Below, in pieces: positions 1-12,134 of a stretch of 64,000 nt of DNA. Every line of letters begins with the position of its first letter. The stretch's first letter is position 1. Source of the DNA: Rheum nobile (Eukaryota; Streptophyta; Magnoliopsida; Caryophyllales; Polygonaceae); NCBI GenBank assembly GCA_027886185.1, contig WOAB01000728.1:62001-126000 (forward strand). The letters are read 5' to 3'. The notes under the pieces are model-generated. The model saw nothing but the letters and a program-made list of their open reading frames with translations, did no database searches and was not told the DNA's origin. The position numbers were made by a program, and so were the translations under genes.

Positions 1-904
1 GAAGATGAAACCCAACAAGTATGTTGGGTGTACTGAAGAGATGCATTAAATCAAATAGGCCATACAACTGAAAGGCAATTGATTAAACCAATTCAATTTA
101 GATGAAACAAGAGGAGGAATTGAATTTTGACAAAAATAAAAACCAATCTATCAATGTAGAAACAAGCTACAAAGCAGAAGAAACAAGCTATGAGCATGTT
201 GGGTGTTCTGAACAATAACTAATGATTAGCCTAAATTCAATTATGTCATATATGAATTGAGGTAGGAGATATAAAGTACGAATTTATCAAATGAATTCAG
301 ATGTTACAATTAACTAATAATTAACCCTAAATTATGTGAAATATGCGAAATTAACTAATGATTAGTCCTAAATCAATTAGCTAACAATTTACCCTAAATC
401 AATTACACTAAATGCAGTGAAATATGCAAAATTAACTACCGATTAACCCTAATTCAATTAGCTAACGATTAGCCCTAAATTTATTGCCTTATATTCAACC
501 CTAAATTCAGTGAAATAAGTGAAATTAACTAACTATTAGCCCTAAATCAATTAGCTAACAATTACATCAATTACCCAAAATTCAACGACAAAAATTTACC
601 CTAAATTTATAGGCAAAAATGAAAACCCTAAATCAATTAGTCCATAAAACTGAAATAGGCAAAGGATTAAGCCACATCAATCCATATGAAACAAGAGAAT
701 GAAGCTCTTGACCAACCATGTTCAAATTCACTGAAGCCATGTCCAACAATGGAGGACAAACGCAACCACAGCGAGGCTCCTCGACACCGGACCTATCGGA
801 CTAGACCATCGACGCAAACGATGCCCTTCCTAGCTGGAGTCGCCGTCGCAAAGTTGCTACTTGCTGGAGTCGCCGTTTGCGAAGCTGGAGAATGACGCTT
901 GGGA
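1..904. other. AT-rich intergenic DNA with telobox-like cluster
   Basis: No gene is supported. Between about 300 and 635 the motif CCCTAAA (plant telomere unit; telobox when written AAACCCTA) recurs roughly eight times, mixed with related 'attagctaac' strings, so this looks like a degenerate short repeat rather than true telomere. A 69-codon open frame at 686-895 has no recognisable domain and low-complexity wording, so I do not call it a gene. Confidence 0.5.
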
Positions 905-912
905 TTTTTTTA

Positions 913-1665
913 CGAGGCCACTATTCGCACTACGTTTTTCGACGTTTCGCACTACAAACAACTATGCCAACATCTGGCGTACACCAGATACAAGCGTAGT
1001 AGACCAAAAACGTATAAATACGTGTGAATTTTATATAAAAAAAAAAATAAAGGAGCTATGCCAGATTCTGGCTTACACTTGGGGGAATTTTTGAAATTGG
1101 CCTTCTGCGCCAGAATCTGGCGTACGCAAGATTCTGGCGCAGAAAAAAAAAATTGCCCCATAATCATGTAGAGAATTTCAATACGAGTCCGTACATATAA
1201 AATTCGTCCAAAACGGACATCGTTTGCCCCTCCAAAAGCCCAAAATACGATGCCTGCCCCCATGGTCCTATTTTGGCCCAATTTCTCGTATTTCAGTTTT
1301 TCACTCGTTTCTTCTATAATCCTTTCTATTGGAAGGATTATAGAAGAAACGGGTGAAAAACTGAAATACGAGAAATTGGGCCCAAATAGGCCCAGTAGAA
1401 AGAATTGTAGAAGAAACGGGTGAAAAACTGAAAAAAAACAAAAAATTGGGCCCAAATAGGCCCAATAGGAAGGATTATAGAAGAAACGGGTGAAAAACTA
1501 AAATACAAGAAATTGGGTCCAAATAGGCCCAGTAGGAAGGATTGTAGAAGAAACGGATGAAAAACTGAAAAAACGAAAAATTGGGCCCAAATAGGCCCAA
1601 TAGGAAGGATTATTCAAGAAACGGGTGAAATACGAGAAATTGGGCTCAAATATGCCCAATTTTTC
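913..1665 (+). repeat. Left long terminal inverted repeat with internal hairpin
   Basis: It pairs with 8170-8940 in inverted orientation. The outer part carries AT tracts and the motif 'ccagattctggc'; the inner part is a tandem series of 60-70 bp units with GGGCCCAAATAGGCCCA and GAAGAAACGGGTGAAAAACTG. Around 1264-1396 two such units face each other (centre about 1329), making a hairpin with arms of about 65 bases inside the TIR itself. Open reading frames here (for example 952-1455 minus) are by-products of the palindromes. Confidence 0.75.
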
Positions 1666-3847
1666 ATTATATTTCATATAGTTACACTTATATGCTATAG
1701 TATTTCATTATATTTCATATATTATACTTATATACTATAGTATTTCATTACATTTCATATAGTTAAACTTATGTACTATAGTATTTCATTAAATCTAGTA
1801 TACTTAGACTTATATACTATAGTATTTTATTAAATTTCATATAGTTACACTTATATACTATAGTAATTCATTATATTTCATATAGTTAAACTAATATATT
1901 ATAGTATTTTATTAAATATAGTAGTTCATTATATTTCTTATAGTTACACTTATATACTATAGTATTTCATAAAATATAGTATACTTAGACTTATATACTA
2001 TAGTGTTTTATTAAATTTCATATAGTTACACTTATGTACTATAGTATTTCATTAAATTTCATATAGTTACACTTATATACTATAGTATTTTATTAAATCT
2101 AATATACTTAGACTTATATAGTATAGTATTTCATTATATTTCCTATAGTTACACTTATATACTATAGTATTTCATTAAATCTAGTATACTTAGACTTATA
2201 TACTATAGTATTTTATTAAATTTCATATAGTTACACTTATGTACTATAGTATTTCATTATATTTCATATAGTTACACTTATATACTATAGTATTTCTTTA
2301 TATTTCATATAGTTACACTTATGTATTATAGTATTTCATTAAATCTAGTATACTTAGACTTATATACTATAGTATTTTATTAAATTTCATATAGTTACAC
2401 TTATATACTAATGTATTTCATTATATTTCATATAGTTACACTTATATACTATAGTATTTTATTAAATCTAGTATACTTAGACTTATATACTATAGTATTT
2501 CATTATATTTCCTATAGTTACACTTATATACTATAGTATTTCATAAAATCTAGTATACTTAGACTTATATACTATAGTATTTTATTAAATTTCATATAGT
2601 TACACTTATGTACTATAGTATTTCATTAAATTTTATATAGTTACACTTATATAATATAGTATTTCATTATATTTCATTTAGTTACACTTATATACTATAG
2701 TATTTCATTATATTTCATATAGTTACACTTATGTACTATAGTATTTCATTAAATCTAGTATACTTAGACTTATATACTATAGTATTTTATTAAATTTCAT
2801 ATAGTTACACTTATGTACTATAGTATTTAATTATATTTCATATAGTTACACATATATACTATATTATTTCATTATATTTCATATAGTTATACTTATGTAC
2901 TATAGTATTTAATTAAATCTAGTATATACTTATACTTATATACTATAGCATTTCATTATATTTCATATAGTTACACTTCAATACTATAGTATTTCATTAT
3001 ATTTCATATAGTTACACTTATGTACTATAGTATTTCATTAAATCTAGTATACTTAGACTTATATACTATAGTATTTTATTAAATTTCATATAGTTACACT
3101 TATATACTATAGTATTTCATTATATTTCCTATAGTTACACATATATACTATAGTATTTCATTAAATCTAGTATACTTAGACTTATATACTATAGTATTTC
3201 ATTAAATTTCCTATAGTTACACTTATATACTATAGTATTTCATTAAATCTAGTATACTTAGACTTATATCCCATAGTATTTCATTAAATTTCATATAGTT
3301 ACACTTATGTACTAATGTATTTCATTAAATCTAGTAAACTTAGACTTATATACTATAGTATTTTATTAAATTTCATATAGTTACACTTATATACTATAGT
3401 ATTTCATTATATTTCATATAGTTAAACTTATATATTATAGTATTTCATTAAATCTAGTATACTTAGACTTATATAATATAGTATTTTATTAAATTTCATA
3501 TAGTTATACTTATGTACTATAGTATTTTATTATATTTCATATAGTTACACTTATATAATATAGTATTTCATTAAATTTCATATAGTTACACTTATGTACT
3601 ATAGTATTTCATTAAATCTAGTATACTTAGACTTATATACTATAGTATTTTATTAAATTTCATATAGTTACACTTATGTACTATAGTATTTCATTAAATT
3701 TCATATAGTTACACTTATGTACTATAGTATTTCATTAAATCTAGTATACTTAGACTTATATACTATAGTATTTTATTAAATTTCATATAGTTACACTTAT
3801 GTACTATAGTATTTTATTAAATTTCATATAGTTACACTTATGTACTA
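1665..3847 (+). repeat. 41-bp satellite array, left arm
   Basis: About 53 tandem monomers of 41 bp, in two variants. Both share the frame TATTTCATTA...ACTTATATACTATAG: variant A has a 'tttcatatagttac' centre and variant B a 'tctagtatacttag' centre. B units recur every few monomers, giving a loose higher-order pattern. Each monomer junction contains the perfect 12-base palindrome ATACTATAGTAT. No coding potential. Confidence 0.9.
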
Positions 3848-6800
3848 TAGTATATAAGTTTAACTATATGAAATATAATGAAATACTATAGTATATAAGT
3901 CTAAGTATACTAGACTTAATGAAATACTAATATACTATAGTACATAAGTGTAACTATATGAAATTTAATGAAATACTATAGTATATAAGTCTAAGTATAC
4001 TAGATTTAATGAAATACTATAGTATATAAGTGTAACTATATGAAATATAATGAAATACTATAGTACATAAGTGTAACTATATGAAATTTTATGAATTACT
4101 ATAGTATATAAGTCTAAGTATACTAGATTTAATGAAATACTATAGTATATAAGTGTAACTATATAAAATATAATGAAATACTATGGGGTATAAGTCTAAG
4201 TATACTAGATTTAATGAAAATACTATAGTATATAAGTCTAAGTATACTAGATTTAATGAAATACTATAGTACATAAGTGTAACTATACGAAATTTAATGA
4301 AATACTATGGGGTATAAGTCTAAGTATACTAAATTTAATGAAATACTATAGTATATAAGTGTAACTATAGGAAATTTAATGAAATACTATAGTATATAAG
4401 TCTAAGTATACTAGATTTAATGAAATACTATAGTATATAAGTGTAACTATAGCAAATATAATGAAATACTATAGTATATAAGTGTAACTATATGAAATTT
4501 AATAAAATACTATAGTATATAAGTCGAAGTATACTAGATTTAATGAAATACTATAGTACTTAAGTGTAACTATATGAAATATAATGAAATACTATAGTAT
4601 ATAAGTGTAACTATATGAAATATAATGAAATACTATAGTATATAAGTGTAACTATATGAAATTTAATGAAATACTATAGTACATAAGTATAACTATATGA
4701 AATTTAATAAAATACTATAGTATATAAGTCTAAGTATACTAGATTTTATGAAATACTATAGTGTATAAGTGTAACTATAGGAAATATAATAAAATACTAT
4801 AGTATATAAGTCTAAATATACTAGATTTAATAAAATACTATAGTATATAAGTGTAACTATATGAAATATAATGAAATACATTAGTATATAAGTGTAACTA
4901 TATGAAATTTAATAAAATACTATAGTATATAAGTCTAAGTATACTAGATTTAATGAAATACTATAATACATAAGTGTAACTATATGAAATATAAAGAAAT
5001 ACTATAGTATACAAGTGTAACTATATGAAATATAATGAAATACTATAGTACATACGTGTAACTATATGAAATTTAATAAAATACTATAGTATATAAGTCT
5101 AAGTATACTAGATTTAATGAAATACTATAGTATATAAGTCTAAGTGATAGCCCTTCGGATCTATGGAAGCCTCTGTGCAAGAATTGCTCTTGTTGTGGAC
5201 GAAAATGGCTAATCTCCAAAGGATGAAGAACTAGGGTACCTTCGGCACTTTTAGGGTTTTTGGTGGATGACGATGGAACGATTGAATGGGTGTTGATTTG
5301 TGGGGGATAAGCACTCTCCTAGGTCTAGATATCACGCACTAAACCAAGGAAAAGCGACCAAGAGAAATCGGAGATACAACACACTCAAATCTCTCAAGGG
5401 AAGAACTTGATATCACACACAAGTTAAGGAACAAAGAGAAAAGCTTAGAAACTGAATAACTCTGGTTTTGATCTGAATAAACATACGTAACACAATGCCA
5501 AATTGTTTGCCTTAGTAACCTAGCATTCGGTTACCAAGAGAAATAAAAAGAAAAACACTAAAATTAACCCACTAAGGTAACACGTGCCCACTAACCTAAA
5601 CACAATTAATGGACAATTTAGGGAAATTAAAATAAGTCTAATAATGTTTAAAAACCAAAGAAAAACAACCGGAAATGATTCGAAAATTCAATGGGACTTC
5701 AATTCTTCTCATGGGCTATTAACCCGGACGTGGCCGACGGCGAGATTTCCGGAGAAGCTCCAATGGATGGGACCGGGCTGGGCTCGGTTTGGCTCGGCAC
5801 TCCCTGAGCCACTGGACCTCCCTTGAGCTGGTGGTGAAGTGGGTCAGCTCGGGCTCGGGTGATTGAGCCAGGTGTGGGCTCGTGCCTATACTCCTCCCCA
5901 CGCGCGGCCGTGAATCTAGGGCTTGACCTAGGGCTCGGCAAATGTTGACATGGCTTGGCACCTTGGGCTTCAATGCTCTGAGGTGACTCTGTGGGAGCTG
6001 TGGGAGTCTTGGTGGCCGAGATAATTGGACGTGTGTCGAGAGGGATCTCCATGTGGCTTGGCGAGCAATTAGGGTTTGCCGACGGGATTTTAGGGTTTGC
6101 CCGAGTTGCCTTTCCCTTGGTCTTGGACATGGGCTCCTCTTGCATGGTGGGCACTTCACTGGCCATGAGCATATTCATATCACTAAGTATACTAGATTTT
6201 ATGAAATACTATAGTATATAAGTGTAACTATACGAAATATAATGAAATAATATAGGGTATAAGTCTAAGTATACTAGATTTAATGAAAATACTATAGTAT
6301 ATAAGTCTAAGTATACTAGATTTAATGAAATACTATAGTACATAAGTGTAACTATATGAAATTTAATGAAATACTATAGGGTATAAGTCTAAGTATACTA
6401 GATTTAATGAAAGACTATAGTATATAAGTGTAACTATAGGAAATTTAATGAAATACTATAGTATATAAGTCTAAGTACACTAGATTTAATGAAATACTAT
6501 AGTATATAAGTGTAACTATAGGAAATATAATGAAATACTATAATATATAAGTGTAACTATATGAAATTTAATAAAATACTATAGTATATAAGTCTAAGTA
6601 TACTAGATTTAATGAAATACTATAGTACATAAGTGTAACTATATGAAATATAATGAAATACTATAGTATATAAGTATAACTATATGAAATATAATGAAAT
6701 ACTATAGTATATAAGTGTAACTATATGAAATTTAATGAAATACTATAGTACATAAGTGTAACTATATTAAATTTAATAAAATACTATAGTATATAAGTCT

Positions 6801-8172
6801 AAGTATACTAGATTTTATGAAATACTATAGTATATAAGTGTAACTATAGGAAATATAATGAAATATTATAGTATATAAGTCTAAGTATACTAGATTTAAT
6901 AAAATACTATAGTATATAAGTGTAACTATATGAAATATAATGAAATACTATAGTATATAAGTGTAACTATATGAAATTTAATAAAATACTATAGTATATA
7001 AGTCTAAGTATACTAGATTTAATGAAATACTATAGTACATAAGTGTAACTATATGAAATATAATGAAATACTATAGTATATAAGTGTAACTATATGAAAT
7101 ATAATGAAATACTATAGTACATAAGTGTAACTATATGAAATTTAATAAAATACTATAGTATATAAGTCTAAGTATACTAGATTTAATGAAATACTATAGT
7201 ACATAAGTATAACTATAGGAAATATAATGAAATACTATAGTATATAAGTCTAAGTATACTAGATTTAATGAAATACTATAGTATATAAGTGTAACTATAT
7301 GAGATTTAATAAAATACTATAGTATATAAGTCTAAGTGTACTAGATTTAATGAAATACTATAGTACATAAGTGTAACTATATGAAATTTAATGAAATACT
7401 ATGGTGTATAAGTCTAAGTTTACTAGATTTAATAAAATACTATAGTATATAAGTGTAACTATATGAATTATAATGAAATACTATAGTACATAAGTGTAAC
7501 TATATGAAATTTAATAGAATACTATACTATATAAGTCTAAGTATACTAGATTTAATGAAATACTATAGTACATAAGTGTAACTATATGAAATATAATGAA
7601 ATACTATAGTATATAAGTCTAAGTATACTAGATTTAATGAAATACTATAGTATATAAGTGTAACTATATGAAATATAATTAAATACTATAGTACATAAGT
7701 GTAACTATATGAAATTTTATGAATTACTATAGTATATAAGTCTAAGTATACTAGATTTAATGAAATACTATAGTACATAAGTCTAAGTATACTAGATTTA
7801 ATGAAATACTATAGTACATAAGTGTAGCTATATGAAATTTAATGAAATACTATAGTACATAAGTCTAAGTATACTAGATTTAATGAAATACTATAGTACA
7901 TAAGTGTAGCTATATGAAATTTAATGAAATACTATGGGGTATAAGTCCAAGTATACTAGATTTAATGAAATACTATAATATATAAGTGTAACTATAGAAA
8001 ATTTAATGAAATACTATAGTATATAAGTCTAAGTATACTAGATTTAATGAAATACTATAGTATATAAGTGTAATTATATGAGATTTAATAAAATACTATA
8101 GTATATAAGTCTAAGTGTACTAGATGTAATGAAATACTATATTACATAAGTGTAACTATATGAAATTTAATG
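3848..8172 (-). repeat. 41-bp satellite array, right arm (inverted)
   Basis: The same two 41-bp monomer variants in reverse orientation. The switch is sharp, at the CTATAG of 3845-3850. Excluding the 1,038-bp insertion at 5145-6182 there are about 80 monomers, roughly 1.1 kb more than the left arm, so the arms have changed length independently or were never equal. A few units read 'ctatggggtataag' in place of the palindrome. Confidence 0.9.
5145..6182 (-). mobile_element. Solo LTR inserted in the satellite array
   Basis: A 1,038-bp non-satellite segment. It begins TGATAG and ends ATATCA, the TG...CA form of a long terminal repeat, and is flanked by the 5-bp direct repeat CTAAG (5140-5144 and 6183-6187), the duplication size of LTR retroelements. 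No internal region or second LTR is present. Family unknown and orientation uncertain; minus is preferred only because an ATG-started 159-codon frame (5699-6178) reads that way. That frame is proline/serine-rich, shows no domain, and overlaps another open frame, so it is not called as a gene. Confidence 0.75.
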
Positions 8173-8940
8173 AAAAATTGGGCATATTTGAGCCCAATTT
8201 TTCGTATTTCACCCGTTTCTTCAATAATCCTTCCTTTTGGGCCTATTTGGGCCCAATTTTTCGCTGTTTTAGTTTTTCATCCGTTTCTTCTACAATCCTT
8301 CCTACTGGGCCTATTTGGGCCCAATTTCTTGTATTTTAGTTTTTCACCCGTTTCTTCTATAATCTTTTCTATTGGGCCTATTTGGGCCCAATTTTTCGTT
8401 TTTTCAGTTTTTCACCCGTTTCTTTTACAACCCTTCCTACTGGGCCTATTTGGGTCCAATTTCTCGTATTTCAGTTTTTCACCCGTTTCTTCTATAATCC
8501 TTCCAATAGGCGCAATAGGAAGGATTATAGAAGAAACGGGTGAAAAACTAAAATACGAGAAATTGGGCCCAAATAGGACCATGGGGGCAGCCATCGTATT
8601 TTGGGCTTTTGGAGGGGCAAACGATGTCCGTTTTGGACGAATTTTATATGCACGGTCTCGTATTGAAATTCTCTACATGATTATGGGGCAACAATTTTTT
8701 TTTTTGCTGTGCCAGATTCTGTCGCAGAAGGCCAATTTCAAAAATTCCCCCAAGTCCCCATAAAGGAGCTACGCCCGCCAGAATCTGGCGTAGCTCCTTT
8801 ATTTTATTTTATTTAAAAAAAAAATCACACGTATTTATACTTTTTTGGTCTACTACGCTTGAATCTGGTGTACGCCAGATGTTGGCGTAGCTGTTTATAG
8901 TGCGAAAGTTCAAAAAACGTTGTGCGAATAGTAACAACCT
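8170..8940 (-). repeat. Right long terminal inverted repeat with internal hairpin
   Basis: Inverted counterpart of the left repeat. The tandem GGGCCTATTTGGGCCCAAT units come first, then a hairpin at about 8440-8580 (centre about 8511), then the segments matching 'gccagattctgg' and the ACTATTCGCAC terminus. Small differences from the left repeat (substitutions, AT-tract lengths, an extra inverted 'ggagcta...tagctcc' at 8764-8802) show that the two sides have diverged since insertion. Confidence 0.75.
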
Positions 8941-8948
8941 TTTTTTTA

Positions 8949-9594
8949 TTGGATATGGATTCATCTGGCAAGAGAGAGGAAAGCAGGGTTAATGGGTTAT
9001 GCTGCAAACTGGAGTCACGTGCACTTCAAGTGGAAGGTGCTATATTTTACAAACAAACAAATCACGTGATGTGCACGTGATTATGTTTAAGAAAAAAAAT
9101 TAAGGATATGGACAAAAATTATAATAATTAAATATTAATAAGTATTGTTTACCGAATATACATATAGAAACTAAGCATCAATATCATCATAAATATCAGC
9201 ATCAAATAAGTATACAATTCAACATCAGCATCAACACCATCATAAGCATAAGCACCAACATAAGTATTAGCATCGTTTTACCAAACATACCCTTAGTAAA
9301 AGTATTTAACTTTGAACTTAGAGGAGCAAGCTAAAAATACTTAAGTTAATTACTCTTAAAAATCAATCCTTAATAAGTTATATATTTTACACCTCTTAGT
9401 TTTTGTTGGACTATATTAAATGGTTAAGAGCCATGGGAGCAGCTATGATAGCTTGGTGGTGACAATTTTGGTTAAGAAGCAGATATCCATGGCTACGCAG
9501 TTGTAGCTAATTTTGTTTATCCGGATCTTATGGTATCAATACTTCAAGATTTTGTGGTGTTGACTACTAATAATATTTGCAATATGATGTGTAG
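8949..9594. other. Non-coding spacer with G-box inverted repeat
   Basis: No coding region is supported. The stretch 9130-9290 is a degenerate CATCAn/CATAAg simple repeat. The segment 9400-9590 could hold further exons of the uncertain gene whose next exon is at 9595, but I cannot define them. Confidence 0.4.
9060..9082. promoter_or_regulatory. Inverted repeat with two G-boxes
   Basis: AATCACGTG and CACGTGATT face each other across five bases, a perfect inverted repeat with a CACGTG G-box in each arm. G-boxes bind plant bZIP/bHLH factors, but no gene start is identified next to it, so function is inferred only. Confidence 0.3.
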
Positions 9595-9883
9595 GTTTTG
9601 GGTCGCAATTTGTATCTTCGAGCTAAGGCTTCAACTGTGACAAGGTATGTATGTTATGCTCTGAAGTCCTGATTTTCTGTACAGCTGAAACATTTCTCCT
9701 TTGTGTTCTTATTATCATGTACTGTTTTATTGTGATATAATTTTTGGTTTTTGGTCATCATTATCATAAATTGGATGTGATGTGTAGTGTAGAAGTCACT
9801 ATTCAAACTTTCAGAGTGTCATACCATTTTTTTACACGATTACTTTTCGGCGCATAGGCATTTTTGCCGTTTAGCGTATAAGC

Positions 9884-9998
9884 TCCACACGTAACGTGTG
9901 GAGCCTATCCACGCGTAACGTGTGGTTGTAACTCACACGTAACGTGTGGAGCCATACCACACGTTACGTGTGGGTATACACCACCCGTAACGTGTGGT
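9884..9998. repeat. Left cluster of CACACGTAACGTGTG near-palindromes
   Basis: Five copies, some with one or two changes, start near 9884, 9909, 9933, 9958 and 9982, a regular spacing of 24-25 bp. Each unit is palindromic around a central A/T and contains ACGT cores. Confidence 0.85.
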
Positions 9999-10485
9999 GT
10001 TTTAGTATATTAAATTGTTTAGTTATAGTATACTTTAGGGTATTTGTGTATGTCCTATTATTGTATATTTTTAGTATTTATTTGTGGTTCAATGTTGAAT
10101 TATTGATTATTTTATATATATTATAATGTTGTGTATGAATGTTGTATCATAATATTGTTTATTTTTAGGGTTTATTTGTTTATCTAAAATTAATAAAAAA
10201 ACACCCTAAAATAATCAACCTAGAAGACAGAATAGAATTGTTCATTACGTTGGATGACTACAACCACATTTATCTCAAAATAAAGTAAATAATACATGGT
10301 CTTCACCTTCTTCATAAACTTAGAAACCCTAACACAAAATAAATGACATCGTCTAGTTGCGTTTGAATAAATTAGGATAGTCTCTGGTAAAAGTTCGCTT
10401 CCTATCATATCTCTGCTTTGATAAAATTGCTTGCTCCCTACAAAGGTTGATAGTACGTAAACAACATTACACAAAAGATACGACA

Positions 10486-10832
10486 TCAAGGCAGTATACG
10501 ATGTACATCATTATATAGTTTGAGGTTATACCTACGCATCTTATCCACATCTTGTAAAAGTTTTTGATTTTTCTTAACAAGATCTTGATTATCCTTAACA
10601 AGATCTTGTTTTTCCCGCCATTGTTGTCGAATAATCGCATGTGCCCTGTCCTCGTATATAGGATCAATCCACTTCATGTAAAAACACCCCAGTCTTGGGC
10701 ATCCCCAATACCTTCTTCCGTAGTTCCACTACAAATCCCAAGTACGGACAATGGCTTTCAAATTACACGCGCATAGTGGGTTTGTTGATGATTCGGATGA
10801 AGATGCCATTATTTGTTGTAGTGCTTGGTTTC
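10486..10832 (-). pseudogene. GRF-type zinc-finger exon (broken)
   Basis: After an ATTTGTAG acceptor at 10833-10840 the minus strand reads a GRF zinc finger: a C-x-C pair (LCACN), A-x-VRTW, then NYGRRYWGCP, GCFYMKWIDP. It is followed by a basic, heptad-like coiled coil (KDNQDLVKKNQKLLQDVDK) and a stop at 10486-10488. GRF fingers bind nucleic acid and are common in transposon-linked plant genes, often followed by a coiled coil and a C-terminal membrane helix; no helix is seen here. An in-frame TAG lies between RTWDL and NYGRRYW, so the exon is not functional as read. It is probably the 3' part of the gene that starts at 12100, or a separate captured gene. Confidence 0.65.
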
Positions 10833-11117
10833 CTACAAATATCATGAATCCATTAATATAAAAAATTGGGGATAATAAATCAAAAGAAACTGGAAGAAAA
10901 AGCTTACCCACAATTGAATCTTCAAGCGTCGCTTGTGTTGGACTTGTTGTAGAGAACAAACAACCCTAATGCCTCTTATATAGTGAAAAACAATGTGTTT
11001 GACAGCTAATATACAACTGTATATAACTGTAGTATATAATGACATCAACCACTAGCATTAATGAACTCAACCACTAGCATTAATAACTTCTCAACAATCA
11101 TTTACCACCCTAAACCC

Positions 11118-12100
11118 TTAGCTGTCAAACGTCTCATCCACATGCTCGTGCATGATGTCCGGTAGATGACATAGCCCGGACGCAGACGCCATGTTACCCC
11201 ACGCGTCAGTCGTTGTGCGACGCCATGAGCGTAACTGCTTGCCTCGCTGCTGAAACCTCAAGGGTGGCACCGGCTGTATATGAACATATTTAAGCAATCC
11301 ATCGGACTTATTTAAAATAAGATTAATAATTAAAACAAATAAAGTTACATGCAACTTACAATGCGCTGGTATAGGAGGTACGCCACATGGTTCACAAAAC
11401 TCTTCAAGAGTGCAGGGCTCTCCGGACCTCCAGGAACGCTCACCCGCAGTTCAGGGTCATATTTCACATTCTTCCTTGATCGGGGCGGTTTTGCCCGCAA
11501 AGAAGAGGCTTCCTGAGGATCCTCGTCCTCGCCCGGAGGGTCATCCCTTGGAATCCAGGTATTGCTAGACTGGTCCTGAGTCCCCCATTGATTGGCCTGA
11601 TCCTACATTTATTAACTATATCAGAAATAATTACAATTTTTTAAAAAAAGTGATGTTATACTAAATGTACTTACCATAGGATGATGAGCAGCGTTCGGGT
11701 TTGCTGTCGGATTCTCCCACTGGTTGTGTTGATCCTCATCCCTCTGATAATAATACGAAGGGCTATAATGAGGGCTCGAATGCGGCGGTAGTACCGGCGG
11801 ACTAAAATTCCGCCCGTAGTAGTTATTCTGATCTATTGTATCAGAATAACCATGCAGCGGGCTCCCGTGGTAGTCCGGATACATTTGAGGCTCAGAGTCT
11901 GCTCTACCTCCAAGAAACGAAGGCACCGCCATTAAGCTCTGCACTCCTAGCATGCCAGCAGCCTCACTACTGCTACCGGCCCCAGCGGGCTCCCTTCGTT
12001 GCCTCCTCTCCGACCTATTCACCTCTTCGCCAGTCCTATACGACTGTTCGCGCATAAGGTTACGGCGCCTCCTACGCTCGGTTCTTTCCCCAGGATCCAT
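11118..12100 (-). pseudogene. Plant-mobile-domain-type protein, N-terminal part only
   Basis: Three exons fit GT-AG rules and keep frame: 12100-11675 (Arg-rich start MDPGERTERRRRR, then Pro/Tyr/Ser-rich), 11602-11360 and 11273-11118. Exon 2 ends in VPGGPESPALLKSFVNHVAYLLYQ, written here in two parts: VPGGPESPALLKSF and VNHVAYLLYQ. Exon 3 opens PVPPLRFQQRGKQLRSW. This GGP-x-x-S-LL-x-SF...HVA plus L+...G+KL pattern is the usual lead-in to the plant mobile domain (PF10536, MAIN/MAIL1-like). The reading then stops at 11118-11120, just where the mobile domain proper should follow, and the core domain is not found downstream. It is a truncated member, probably by internal deletion of the element. 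Function in the living family is linked to silencing and genome stability; this copy is presumed inactive. Confidence 0.65.
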
Positions 12101-12134
12101 CTGCTGTTATATATCGACACATTTTAATCAAAAA

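Larger units (their letters stand above)
913..8940. mobile_element. 8.0 kb fold-back (MULE-like) element with satellite core
   Basis: Long terminal inverted repeats (about 913-1665 and 8170-8940) enclose a head-to-head array of 41-bp AT-rich monomers. The outer ends read inward as CGAGGCCACTATTCGCAC on the left and GGTTGTTACTATTCGCAC on the right (minus strand), so the outermost few bases are diverged while ACTATTCGCAC is identical. T7A occurs immediately outside both ends (905-912 and 8941-8948), consistent with an 8-9 bp Mutator-type target duplication, although its low complexity weakens this. No transposase is encoded, so the element is non-autonomous. Other possibilities are a fold-back/Galileo-like element or a satellite flanked by two separate insertions; collinear long TIRs argue for one element. 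Confidence 0.75.

Noticed and set aside
686..895. 69-codon plus-strand frame next to the fold-back element
   Set aside because: No domain, made in part of a local duplication ('ctggagtcgccgt'), and no splice or promoter support.
952..1455. Open frame of 167 codons on the minus strand (and a 197-codon frame at 8170-8763)
   Set aside because: Both are read-through of the tandem and inverted units in the TIRs; the 'protein' is the same hydrophobic phrase repeated, with no domain.
5699..6178. 159-codon minus-strand frame inside the solo LTR
   Set aside because: Low complexity, overlaps another open frame, ends arbitrarily, and LTRs rarely code.
1665..8172. CRISPR-like array
   Set aside because: 41-bp monomers are continuous with no unique spacers, no cas genes, and the host is a plant; it is a satellite.
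10727..10737. CACTACAA as a CACTA transposon start (also at about 20863)
   Set aside because: No subterminal repeats next to it; the first lies in the GRF exon and the second in an open frame. Coincidental words.
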